Positions 54,697 to 64,000 of a stretch of DNA of 64,000 bases are shown in pieces. This DNA is from Mesocentrotus franciscanus (Eukaryota > Echinodermata > Echinoidea > Camarodonta > Strongylocentrotidae): positions 20,138,449 to 20,202,448 of the forward strand of contig CP137685.1 in NCBI GenBank assembly GCA_037976565.1, in the 5' to 3' direction. How positions within the stretch are numbered: position 1 is the stretch's first letter; each line of letters begins with the position of its first letter. Position numbers and translations under genes: made by a program. The notes below the pieces were generated by a model, which was not told the DNA's origin, ran no database searches, and saw only the letters and a program-made list of their open reading frames with translations.

Positions 54697-54984
54697 TTAA
54701 AGGGAGTGTAGCATGACGAGACTATGTGTCTTCCCCGTGGCCCTAGTTGGGGCCAATCGGGTACAATACGACTACGGACGACGTGACCGCAGCATTTACG
54801 TGCGTGCAACATACACGAAACGGAAGCGTAAGGAGAACTTCGGTCTGTTTCACAAACGCTAGCGCGCACAGACCATGTAGAGATTAAGTCGCCGACTACC
54901 GTTAATCAAGTCCATTACGTGCAGTTGTCCAAAAGAAGGCGTAGATGGCGTTAACCAGTATTTGCCATGCTACACTCCCTTTAA
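54697..54984 (+). mobile_element. TTAA-bounded MITE, AGGGAGTGTAGC family, copy 3
   Basis: TTAA|AGGGAGTGTAGC at the left and GCTACACTCCCT|TTAA at the right; 288 bp, same orientation as the two other copies. Confidence 0.9.
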
Positions 54985-56405
54985 TACCCACAAACATGCA
55001 CATAAAATCCTTTCTCCATACATGTACATTTTCCCTGTCAAATCAGATTAATGTAGCAAAAAAGGAAAAGCCAAGAGAGATTGAATTTTATGTAAATCTA
55101 TTTAGTTGCATTTCTTATGTGTTCTTTTAGCTTTCATAAATAAATTATTATTTTTTACACTTAAACTCATTGATAATGACATTGCCAAATTATATATACT
55201 GTACCATTAGAGAAATCATGCATTTTTCTCCAGCTTAGATGTCAGTGATGATTTAATAATAATAATAATCGTGGTTAAAGGTGCTGCACTTGATTTCACT
55301 GTATAACAATGTACTTTCCCAATTTACTGTCCAGATTAAAAACTCTGTCCCACGAATGCATTTATATGTCATGTTTTGAAGGGTATTTTTAACTTTTTAA
55401 CCTGTGTAGCATATGGAATCTTTGTGTATATATATATATATATATTGTGAGTTACTGCAGGGGAAGTGGGGCCAGTATTAAATGTCTATAAAGGGTATTG
55501 CACAAATCATACAGCATATCATTTGCATGTTGCTGTGCATTAAATTGCACAGCTGTGTAATGACCATACATAGCACTGGCAGATTGATTGAAGGAGGGGG
55601 GGGCACAATCAGCACATTACCCCTTCTTACCTTTAAAACCCAATCATTCAAATTTAAAATGTACGCAAAATAAATGTGCCCCCTTTATAATGGAAGACCA
55701 ACAATCCAACTGAAAATTATGATAACCTCTTTTTCGCCCTACTGTTCTGCTTGTCTGAGATTTGGGGGTAATTGTGCCCTGCCCACTTTTTGTATAGACT
55801 GAATCTGGCCCTGATACATAGAATGCTAGTATCCAACATTGGTCTACCTGTGTTTTTGCTGCAAGCAAATTTCTATGCATATTACATGAGATTAACTTCA
55901 TCTTTTTCTGTTGTACATGTTGTTGAACTGTGGCACATTGCTTGTTCATTGTATGAAATCCTGAACTATAATACAATCTGCAATCGACATCTAAAGAAAC
56001 CATAAAGTTTCTCATGAATGCTTGGTTTTAAAGCAATTCGATCAGCTCTGTTTTCTTTATTGGAAAGTGTTCTAAAAATCAGTCTTGCTGTGTCCTACCA
56101 TAGTGCTTCAATTGCGTCACATCCTTTTGTAATAGAATGCAGCTCTGGGTAATTAAATGTATTTCAAAGAATTCTAGAAATAAAACTGCTTTTAAGAAAA
56201 TATTTCGAATTAACTTTCAGACATCTTCATGCTAATTTTGAAAGAGGCTTTGTATTCCAACGACACGGCATTCTATTTACCTCATTATATATATTTTTTC
56301 TCCAAATGGAATTGCTTAACATCTTTCTTGAATATTGTACTGTTTTTATATGATCATTTTGTAGATGATGATGGTACTGATTGTGATGAGAAGGAAGGTT
56401 TAAGG
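54985..56405. other. No gene recognised
   Basis: AT-rich. It contains a (TA)n run at 55425-55446 and several AATAAA motifs. Short frames lack domains. Confidence 0.45.
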
Positions 56406-56612
56406 TAGTTTTTGGTGGAGAATAAGAAGGGGAAAAAGAAGAGGAAAAGGAAGAAGAAGACAAGAATAGAAAAAGGCAGAAGAAGATAAAGAAAAGGGAA
56501 GAAGAAGGAAGAGGAGGCAAGTAGATGAAAATGAAGAAGGAAAAGGAGAATGAGAAGAAGGAGGAGGAGTAGAAGAAGAAGAAAAAGAAAAAGAAAAAGA
56601 AGAAGAAAAACC
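56405..56612. repeat. GAA-rich purine tract
   Basis: Imperfect (GAA)n/(GGA)n stretch. The Phe/Ser-rich open frames on the minus strand are artefacts. Confidence 0.92.
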
Positions 56613-57850
56613 TTTGTTTTGCAATGTCAAATTGACACCACTGCCTTTTCTTGTGAACATGACATTGGTCTGATACTCGAAATTTGATAAGATTTTCGGC
56701 ACACTTACTCTCTAGAATATGGAGTAAGATGAGATCAGAAATTAGAGGAATGCGACTAAAAATTCTTATCAGTTTCAAGGGAAATGTTAGGTGTGCAGAC
56801 ATTGGGCCCTTATCATGCTCAATCATTAAAGTTTGAAAATAAATAAATGTAATCTGTCAATCTTGGGTATACTCTTTGCATTTGTGACACAAAGTCCTCT
56901 CACGTTTGCACCAATTCAATAGAGATACCGGTAGTTGCAATTTAATCATAACAGTTTGTGTTATACATGTATGTCTTTTTAGTACTTTAATCGAAGACCA
57001 TTTTTTATTTTTAATAGTCAAGAATTGTTCAAATGTATGTTTTTCTCTTTACCTGTGAGCACGGCCTTTCTGTGCATACACACCTGTCTCATATGTTGTA
57101 GTAGACATCATATTAATAGGGCCCATGCTGCAGCATTATTTTTTGTTAACTTTGTGATGTGTTAATGATTGTTTTCATTGTGCTGTACAGAATATTGCTT
57201 TTATATGACCGTATGAATAATCACTTGGCTTGAGAAAGTCCAGGAGTGGATGAAAGCTTGCCTACTAAATGTTAGGTTGGTATAGCTTGAAGGACATGCT
57301 ATGACTCATTTCATGCAAGCATCTAAGAATTGTCATTCTTTGTGAACAGTTGGCTGTCATTGATCAAAAAAATCATCAATATTTGATCGATGGTATCATC
57401 AGCAATTTTATTTTTTCTCACATTTGATATGGTAGAGGTATTAGATTTTTTTTTAACGGTCCTTGAATTTACTAGACACCATTGGGCATGAATATTAATA
57501 TGTTTTTGTATTTTCAGTATTTACTTGTGAGTTTAAGGTACATGTTTGTAATTTGAATAACCCTAAATAATTATCCATTTATTGAATTGGAAGTACTTAT
57601 GAATATTACAAAATATTCAAGTGAGACAGATCCACCCCTTTTGCAAAGAACTTTAGTCACTTCTTTTTTTTATTAATCAGAACCCTTTTTTGCACAACCC
57701 TGTTAATGTCATTTATATACCAACCTGTCTGAATATTGGTTTTCCAGATATCAAAGAAAGATCACCTTGTATTGAATATACCTGTGGTAAATATGACTAA
57801 TTACCATAACCATATATATATGTAGATTATTATTGTATCATTCATGTAGC
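56613..57850. other. No gene recognised
   Basis: AT-rich intergenic-looking sequence without a recognised repeat or coding block. Confidence 0.45.
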
Positions 57851-57856
57851 AATATA

Positions 57857-58252
57857 CAGCGTGTCCACACACAAAACAATTTATCCCGAAACTCTATAAC
57901 GAAACGTCGTATAAAGAATCATCGTATAAATGTCAGAGTGTCCACACACAAGAAACGTCGTATAAAGAATCATCGTATAAATTCCAGGGTGCCCCGCCCA
58001 GTTAGACTAGTTCCGTCCACACACAAAATTTCGGTGATTAAGCGTGATTAGGCGTGATTAGTTATTGAGTTCTAGTTCGAAACGATGCCCAAACCTGCGT
58101 TTCGTTATACGACGTTTCGTTATACGACGTATCGTTAGTAAGCGTCCACACACACAATTTCATCATATAACTATCGCGAAACGGTATAACTATCGCGAAA
58201 CGGTATAACTAATCACGCCTAATCACGGAAAATGTTGTGTGTGGACAGGGGG
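57857..58252 (+). mobile_element. PIF/Harbinger-like MITE, copy 2 (396 bp)
   Basis: Ends are CAGCGTGTCCACACACAA and TTGTGTGTGGACAGGGGG, with ATA on both sides. It is the same family as 30222-30757 but inverted, and lacks about 140 bp around the segment containing AGTTAGACTAGTTCCGTCC. Two insertions with different TWA targets confirm the ends. Confidence 0.9.
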
Positions 58253-58318
58253 ATAGTGAAAGGTTTGTTGCAGTTGCTGGTGGTCTATTGTCTTCTTTTT
58301 TTTAAATAATAAATTTGA

Positions 58319-58724
58319 TTAAAGGTAAAGACCAGTTTTGGAAACGCCCCTCTCTCAAAAAAATGAAATGGAAGCTCTCATTACCAATCATATGAAAGAA
58401 TATGTTTTGACTAATACGTGATGATACAAATTTTGCCGGGAAAGTCGGGAAACCGCCTACTAATTGGTATATTTGGTAAATTATTATATCTATTGGGACC
58501 AAATAGATATCGCGCACGTGGTCGCGTAGTCCCATATACATCTTTCTGTGTACAGTGCTTGTAACTTTACCAAGACTGGGCCAAATTTCTTATCATTTTG
58601 ATGATTCCAGAACCTTGCAGTACACAACAATACTTATATGCTAGATGATCAACCTTTTCTGATCGATTCCACAACGTTTCTTTCACAATGCAATCGCATG
58701 ACCAGAACTGGTCTTTATCTTTAA
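58319..58724. mobile_element. TTAA-bounded MITE, AGGTAAAGACCAG type
   Basis: The left end is TTAA|AGGTAAAGACCAGTTTTGG; the right end is CCAGAACTGGTCTTTATCT|TTAA. It shares its right TTAA with the left end of the neighbouring element (58721). No transposase. Confidence 0.78.
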
Positions 58725-59045
58725 AGGAAAAACCTATCTTAATAGCAAATTACTCTAAAAGAAAGCATTAAAAAAATCAAAGAAGCAGACTTGTGAAAGT
58801 TTGAACGAAACCAGACATAAAATATGAAAGTTGCACATATTTGAAAATTGTAATCTCTATACATCATATACGTCACAACCACTAACCAAATTGGCAATTT
58901 GAGATGCACCTTTATTTAGTGATGCCACATTTTCAAGCATTCATAACTGTCTTATTATTTTGTCTGATTTTATTTCAAAATTTCCTCATTCCGTTTTTCT
59001 GCTTTCATACAAATAAACTCATAACAAAGGTTGGATTTCCCCTGA
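58721..59045 (+). mobile_element. TTAA-bounded MITE, AGGGAAATCCAACCC family, copy 2
   Basis: A shorter, diverged copy of 31321-31921. It starts TTAAAGGAAAAACCTATC, carries ACTCTAAAAGAAAGCA, and ends GGTTGGATTTCCCC. It is collinear with copy 1, apart from an internal deletion. Confidence 0.75.
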
Positions 59046-59049
59046 ATGC

Positions 59050-60440
59050 ATTGTTTTCCCAATGCATGGTGTGAGGGGATATTTATTTAATTTGTAATCC
59101 TTCATTCAATTTGATCCTTATCTTTTGTATGCACCCAATATTCATTGCATGAATAAGCCTTGCAGTTTGTACAAGTCTGTATGATCATTGGTGTATCCAG
59201 AAAAAATTGTGTGGATAAATTTGTTATATTTATTTGTCTTTTAGAACAAAACGAGTTGTTTACAGGAATCAGTTTCATTGTTTACAGTGTGCAATGTTCA
59301 ACATATCATAGCCAGAGATTTGCATTGTATAAAGTTGTATGAAAAAGAGACAAACATTATTATCTAACATGGGTAGAAAAATAAATCACATTTTGTGTCC
59401 GGTGTGTTTTAATTGTTGTCACAGCTTATACGTATTCAATTCAATTCACTTTAATTAGATTCCATCTTTTTATAACACTACATTTGTAACATTTCTAACA
59501 CATAAAAAACATGCAATTTCATACATACATACATTTGAATGACATAAACATAATATATAGATCCTATATATATACATATATAAATCATAAATGATGACAG
59601 AACTTTATAGTTGGGCACAACTGCAACAACAACAAAGTTTTGTCAAAACCCTGATCAAATTTGGATTTGGTAAACATAAATGGCGGGAAACAAAATACCA
59701 AGTAACGTATATCAAACAGAATAATTGAAGAAATTGCATTTTGTACCACACAAACCCAAAATACAACATGATATGACAGGAAAGAAGAAAGGAAGAGAAA
59801 AGAGAAGAATGTATGTACAGTATGTCATCATTGTCATGGGAATGATTTCCACAACCCTTCAGAAGCACATAGAAATAATGTATCATAATCTAATGTGTGC
59901 ATATTAGGAGGGGGGAGATGCCCCCTGGTGCCCCCATCAACACTTTGAAAAGAAATGTTCGGTTCAGAGCCTTAATGAAAAAAAGGAAAGGTATGAAATA
60001 TTCACTGCGTCTCCGCATGGCCGGTTATGCCAATTATGGATGGACCAAAATTTCCTAGAATCTTCTTTCCTCTTTTTTAAAAAACTTTTTTGTTTCTTCA
60101 TTTATTTACTTATTTATTTATTTGCTTAGTATAATATATCGAAAGCTTCTCCTTGTTTGTGTGTTGGATTGCTGCTAAAGAGAAGCAAAAAGTATAATTC
60201 TCCATGTCATCTACTATGGAAATGACCCCATGATGTAGTTGTATTAAGAAAAGACTGCATTATACATTAATTATTCATTATTCATTAATTACTTCATTTC
60301 TTTGTGAGGCGGTAAAGTGCAAATCTTTTAGAGTTTAGGGAACAATTTGTCTGTGTTTTAGAGTTCCGTGAATATTTTTTCAATAATTCATGAGCACAGC
60401 ATAATTATTGCATATGAAACAAAATCAAAAAACTAGTGCG
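59050..60440. other. No gene recognised
   Basis: AT-rich sequence. I see no domain or clear repeat apart from short (TA)n and (TTTA)n runs near 59560 and 60100. Confidence 0.45.
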
Positions 60441-60449
60441 ATTTTGATT

Positions 60450-60665
60450 GTGTTATTTCTTTGACAGTTGTACAGTAGTAGAATACTGTGCAAGCAAGGC
60501 ATAGGCTATTACATATTAAACATAAACAAAATAATAGCACGGTTTTGGTTGTCTTCTTTCTACTGCAGTTTTAGTAGAATCCTCTGCAGGCAAGGCATAT
60601 ATGTTACATTATCAAACATAAACAAAATAATAGTGCGGTGTTGTTACTTATTTCTTCTACAGATG
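60450..60665. repeat. Tandem duplication of about 105 bp
   Basis: GCAAGGCATA followed by ACATTATCAAACATAAAC or a variant, then AAAATAATAGYRCGG, occurs twice (near 60492 and 60590), with a third partial start near 60640. Each unit starts with TTCTTT/TTCTTCTACAG-like sequence. Confidence 0.85.
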
Positions 60666-61400
60666 TAAAATCCTCGGTTATCTCTCACACCATGAATCTA
60701 ATTGCCATGGTGCGATTCGCACGTGATTCGGTACCAGCATATATTCTAAAACCTACAAGAATATAAGGTATCCGAATCAACGCTGTTCTAGTGGCGTGGA
60801 GAGTATAACACGAGTAGGTGATATACAGTCATGTAGAGGTTGTGTTCAATTTAATGTATAGGTCTAGGCCATGAATTAGCTTTGTATGAGGCTTCTCAAT
60901 TTGTTTGTGTTTTCATGGCTGCTGCAATAAATATGTTTATTTTTAGAAGTAAACTAAAACTCTCCCTATCATTCAAAATGGAAATGGCCACATAAAGCAT
61001 TTGTAATTGTTTTTTTAGAGCACTGCGACAATACAGTGGCGTAGAAACCGGGAAAAATGACCCCACATATTATTGGTGCCCATACGATTTAGTTTTTGTT
61101 GTTGAAAAATTGGCGGAAATAAATAAAATTATGTTCATTTTTACAGTAGCACTCTGGCGTTATATCCATAAGGTATGAGATGTAATGGATTCAAACTACC
61201 ACATATCAGAATGATTTTGTTTTCCTCTCTCGGTGTCTGCGCTACCTCACATAATATATTAACTCATAAAGCTAAGATCCACCACAGGATTATCCCTGTG
61301 ATTCCCAGTGCCCCTGAAAAATTTCTGGTTCCGTTGCTGTGACTAGAGAAAATAATGTTATTCATACTTCATGATCGGCCACCATTTGAATAAGCTCAGA
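60666..61400. other. No gene recognised
   Basis: Mixed sequence without recognised content. Confidence 0.4.
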
Positions 61401-61404
61401 AGAA

Positions 61405-61499
61405 ACAAAATCCTGGCTATGCCGCTGCGAAAATCTAATATATAAATTATATATTGGATTTTCGCCGGCAGCGGATGATCATAGCCAGGATTTTTGTTT
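61405..61499. repeat. Hairpin, arms about 45 bp
   Basis: AAACAAAATCCTGGCTATG is mirrored by CATAGCCAGGATTTTTGTTT, and CGAAAATCTAATATATAA by TTATATATTGGATTTTCG. A short foldback element. Confidence 0.88.
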
Positions 61500-61583
61500 T
61501 AATATTATAAGCATATGCCTACATGGCATAGTAAGTTATGCAATAATAAAAATAAATAGGGGACGTATTATCCCCCAACCCTA

Positions 61584-62083
61584 NNNNNNNNNNNNNNNNN
61601 NNNNNNNNNNNNNNNNNNNNNNNNNNNNNNNNNNNNNNNNNNNNNNNNNNNNNNNNNNNNNNNNNNNNNNNNNNNNNNNNNNNNNNNNNNNNNNNNNNNN
61701 NNNNNNNNNNNNNNNNNNNNNNNNNNNNNNNNNNNNNNNNNNNNNNNNNNNNNNNNNNNNNNNNNNNNNNNNNNNNNNNNNNNNNNNNNNNNNNNNNNNN
61801 NNNNNNNNNNNNNNNNNNNNNNNNNNNNNNNNNNNNNNNNNNNNNNNNNNNNNNNNNNNNNNNNNNNNNNNNNNNNNNNNNNNNNNNNNNNNNNNNNNNN
61901 NNNNNNNNNNNNNNNNNNNNNNNNNNNNNNNNNNNNNNNNNNNNNNNNNNNNNNNNNNNNNNNNNNNNNNNNNNNNNNNNNNNNNNNNNNNNNNNNNNNN
62001 NNNNNNNNNNNNNNNNNNNNNNNNNNNNNNNNNNNNNNNNNNNNNNNNNNNNNNNNNNNNNNNNNNNNNNNNNNNNNNNNNNN
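61584..62083. other. Assembly gap, 500 N
   Basis: Exactly 500 unknown bases, a conventional filler length. The bases before it (TTATCCCCCAACCCTA) and after it (TTATCCCCAACCCTAC) are nearly the same, so the flanks may overlap. Open frames spanning it have no meaning. Confidence 0.98.
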
Positions 62084-62228
62084 TTATCCCCAACCCTACA
62101 CCGTATTGTGAGGGCAACGCAGCTGTGCATGCTTAATATTAACTTCATGGTTTGTTTTTATTATTCATGACTTACATGCAGGCAGTATGGTGTGGTTATA
62201 GACCTGTACATTAAACTATCAAACCATC

Positions 62229-62430
62229 ATGGATTCGGATGCTTCCATCAATCTACATCGTCTGCCCGACATGGCGACACAAATCCTCGACGACATGGTC
62301 AAGTACTTGTTATCGACATCGGGCCTCGTCATTTTCGTCGTCATTTTCGTCGTGTACTGCGTCTGTTGTCATCGTCGGGATGGTAGAGAACGTGATGTCA
62401 ACCCTGTGCCATATGACTGCCTGTATATCG
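62229..62430 (+). CDS. Possible first exon of a single-pass membrane protein
   Basis: The ATG is in a good context (CATCATGG) and opens a 67-codon reading frame: MDSDASINLHRLPDM, then an aliphatic helix (GLVIFVVIFVVYCVCC), then a basic and charged stretch (HRRDGRERD). A strong donor follows (ATCG|GTAAGG) at 62431. The hydrophobic stretch with adjacent cysteines looks like a membrane anchor with possible palmitoylation. I do not recognise the family, and no downstream exon is visible before the window ends. It could also be a chance frame. Confidence 0.35.
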
Positions 62431-62627
62431 GTAAGGGCGTTATGCATTGTTGACCTGCAATCTAATACCATACCATCAAATTGCATGAATAGTATCTGGT
62501 GCTGAATAATGTATACACTAAGGTGGAATGATATTACATGTAATATTGATATATTTGAAAACATACCTCTAAACTAAGGGAGAGCGCCTATAGTATCCTC
62601 TGGAAAAGACTATATAAACCCAATTAG

Positions 62628-62688
62628 TACATGTAGTTGTAGTAGTTGTAGACTAGTAATAGTAGTAGTAGTAGTGGTAGAGTAGTAA

Positions 62689-62733
<45 letters not shown>

Positions 62734-62744
62734 CAGTAGTAGTA

Positions 62745-62795
<51 letters not shown>

Positions 62796-62830
62796 AGTAG
62801 TAGTAGTAGTGGTAGTAGTAGTAGTAGTAT

Positions 62831-62872
<42 letters not shown>

Positions 62873-62962
62873 CAGTAGTAGTGGTAGTAGTAGTAGTAGT
62901 AGCAGTAGTAGTTGTAGCAGTAGCAGTAGCAGTACTTGTTGTTGTTGTTGTTGTAACAGTAC
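62628..62962. repeat. Long TAG trinucleotide microsatellite
   Basis: About 110 imperfect TAG triplets with a TTG-type end (62935-62955). Open frames of poly-Thr, poly-Leu and poly-Tyr on the minus strand are artefacts. Confidence 0.98.
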
Positions 62963-62984
62963 TATAGTAGTAGTATATCTTTTT

Positions 62985-63060
62985 ATAATATTGGATATCT
63001 TTATAGCGCACATAATATCCACCACGCAAGGTGCTCAAGCGCTAAAATATTACCCTACCG
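62985..63060. repeat. SINE-like fragment
   Basis: ATCTTTATAGCGCACATAAT and CTCAAGCGCTAAAATATTAC resemble the left part of the SINE-like element at 29104-29180 (TTTATATAGCGCC...GGCGCTTTACACATATTACC). Confidence 0.55.
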
Positions 63061-63394
63061 AGAGAGAGAGTGCTTTTAAAAACAGATTCCTGATATAAAA
63101 ACAGATTACATGTACTAATACAATATTGCAAACATGCAACAGTATATTGTCGATAACTTCCACATTTATTGCGAGGATACCAAAGAATTTGTAACATATA
63201 TATATTTTATTTCTTCTGTGTTTTGTTTTGTTACTGTTTATTTGCATGATTGTTATTGCATTTTGTTGTTAGCAAACAGGGCCTCATGAAAGACCACGTA
63301 CCACTATTGGTGAAAATGTGCTACCCTGTATAAATGTTAGAAATAAATAAATAAATAAGGCTGCCGTTTTCGATGCTCACAGCATTCAAGGAAT

Positions 63395-63455
63395 TCCTTG
63401 GAGAGTGGCAAATGTAGATTAATGTCTTGCCAAAGGACATTAATGCTCCGGGTAC
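63395..63455. repeat. SINE-like fragment
   Basis: GAGAGTGGCAAATGTAGATT and AATGTCTTGCCAAAGGACAT match 29248-29291 in the same direction. Together with 62985-63060 it may be one element interrupted by other sequence. Confidence 0.65.
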
Positions 63456-64000
63456 TCCGATTAATAATGTGCAAAGACGAACACTGCAGCGAGTTACTTT
63501 ACTCTCAATAACATTATCATGATAAAAACACGTATGGTTTTGAATAATACTATTTACATATTATTGTTGCTATGGCGAACGGTCACGTCGAAGCGAACAA
63601 ATCAAGCGGAATAACGGTATTCGGTTTATTTACACTAAATGATGTTATGCATATTAGACTATTCAATTCCACTGGCAAGGAGTATCGAATAGCTTTGGAA
63701 TAAATGAGAATGAGATACGGTATAATTGCGCAATCGATATGATTATGATACTTTTTATGATTTTACTGGAGGGAGGGGAGGGGCTGTCGAGCCGAATTTG
63801 CCGATATGTCACATAAATATTCAAAGATGCGATAACATGACGAAATGGATAGGCGTCAATGAGTCAGGTCTTTTGAGATTCAATTTTCTGACTTGGGTTT
63901 CCAAGTTGTATACAATGTCACTCCATTTTAGCACTTTTTTCCATTTAATTTCATACCCTTTTCATTCAAATTCGTCCCAGGAACTTTGTGTTCTTGCACA
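63456..64000. other. No gene recognised
   Basis: Mixed sequence up to the window end. Nothing coding or repetitive was recognised. Confidence 0.4.

Noticed and set aside
56227..56826. Phe/Ser-rich open frame on the minus strand
   Set aside because: Driven by the GAA-rich tract.
61519..62148. Open frames spanning the gap
   Set aside because: They consist mostly of unknown residues across 500 N.
62610..63038. Long poly-Thr / poly-Leu / poly-Tyr open frames
   Set aside because: They are readings of the TAG microsatellite in three frames.

Overview
This window is eukaryotic and most likely comes from a marine deuterostome invertebrate, probably an echinoderm such as a sea urchin. The base composition is AT-rich. 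Genes have GT-AG introns of 0.2 to 15 kb. The stretch is full of foldback and short inverted-repeat elements, long dinucleotide and trinucleotide runs, and the motif TACATGTA. The lineage is an inference from this style; no sequence comparison was possible.

Layout: a partial C-type lectin-domain exon lies on the minus strand at the left end (841-1128). From 2.8 to 12.9 kb are two head-to-tail, minus-strand, degenerate L1/Tx1-like LINE copies. The left copy carries an internal tandem duplication and a nested insertion. Between 13 and 21 kb are a 190-194 bp tandem repeat, an intronless class A GPCR on the minus strand (17269-18405), and an 18-copy, 33-bp palindromic satellite.

The main gene runs left to right from 21398 to 51491. 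Thirteen coding exons encode a CDS1/CDS2-type phosphatidate cytidylyltransferase (CDP-diacylglycerol synthase), about 453 residues, recognised from MSEIRQR at the start to a C-terminus ending GAIEA. Exon 12 is 2 nt short within the family signature, which looks like homopolymer under-calling or a real frameshift. Its introns hold relics of duplicated exons 2 and 3, a tandem array that repeats the exon-4 splice donor, a second array that repeats an acceptor-like site, and many non-autonomous DNA transposons.

Beyond 52 kb no convincing gene is visible except a possible first exon of a single-pass membrane protein (62229-62430). That end also holds further MITEs, a 500-bp assembly gap and a long TAG microsatellite. 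No bacterial-type system (operons, CRISPR, phage) is present. The most unusual features are the re-iterated splice sites and exon relics in the synthase gene, the GATA-rich palindromic satellite about 0.7 kb upstream of its start codon, a 673-bp foldback with a perfect 9-bp target duplication, and several families of TTAA-bounded elements.
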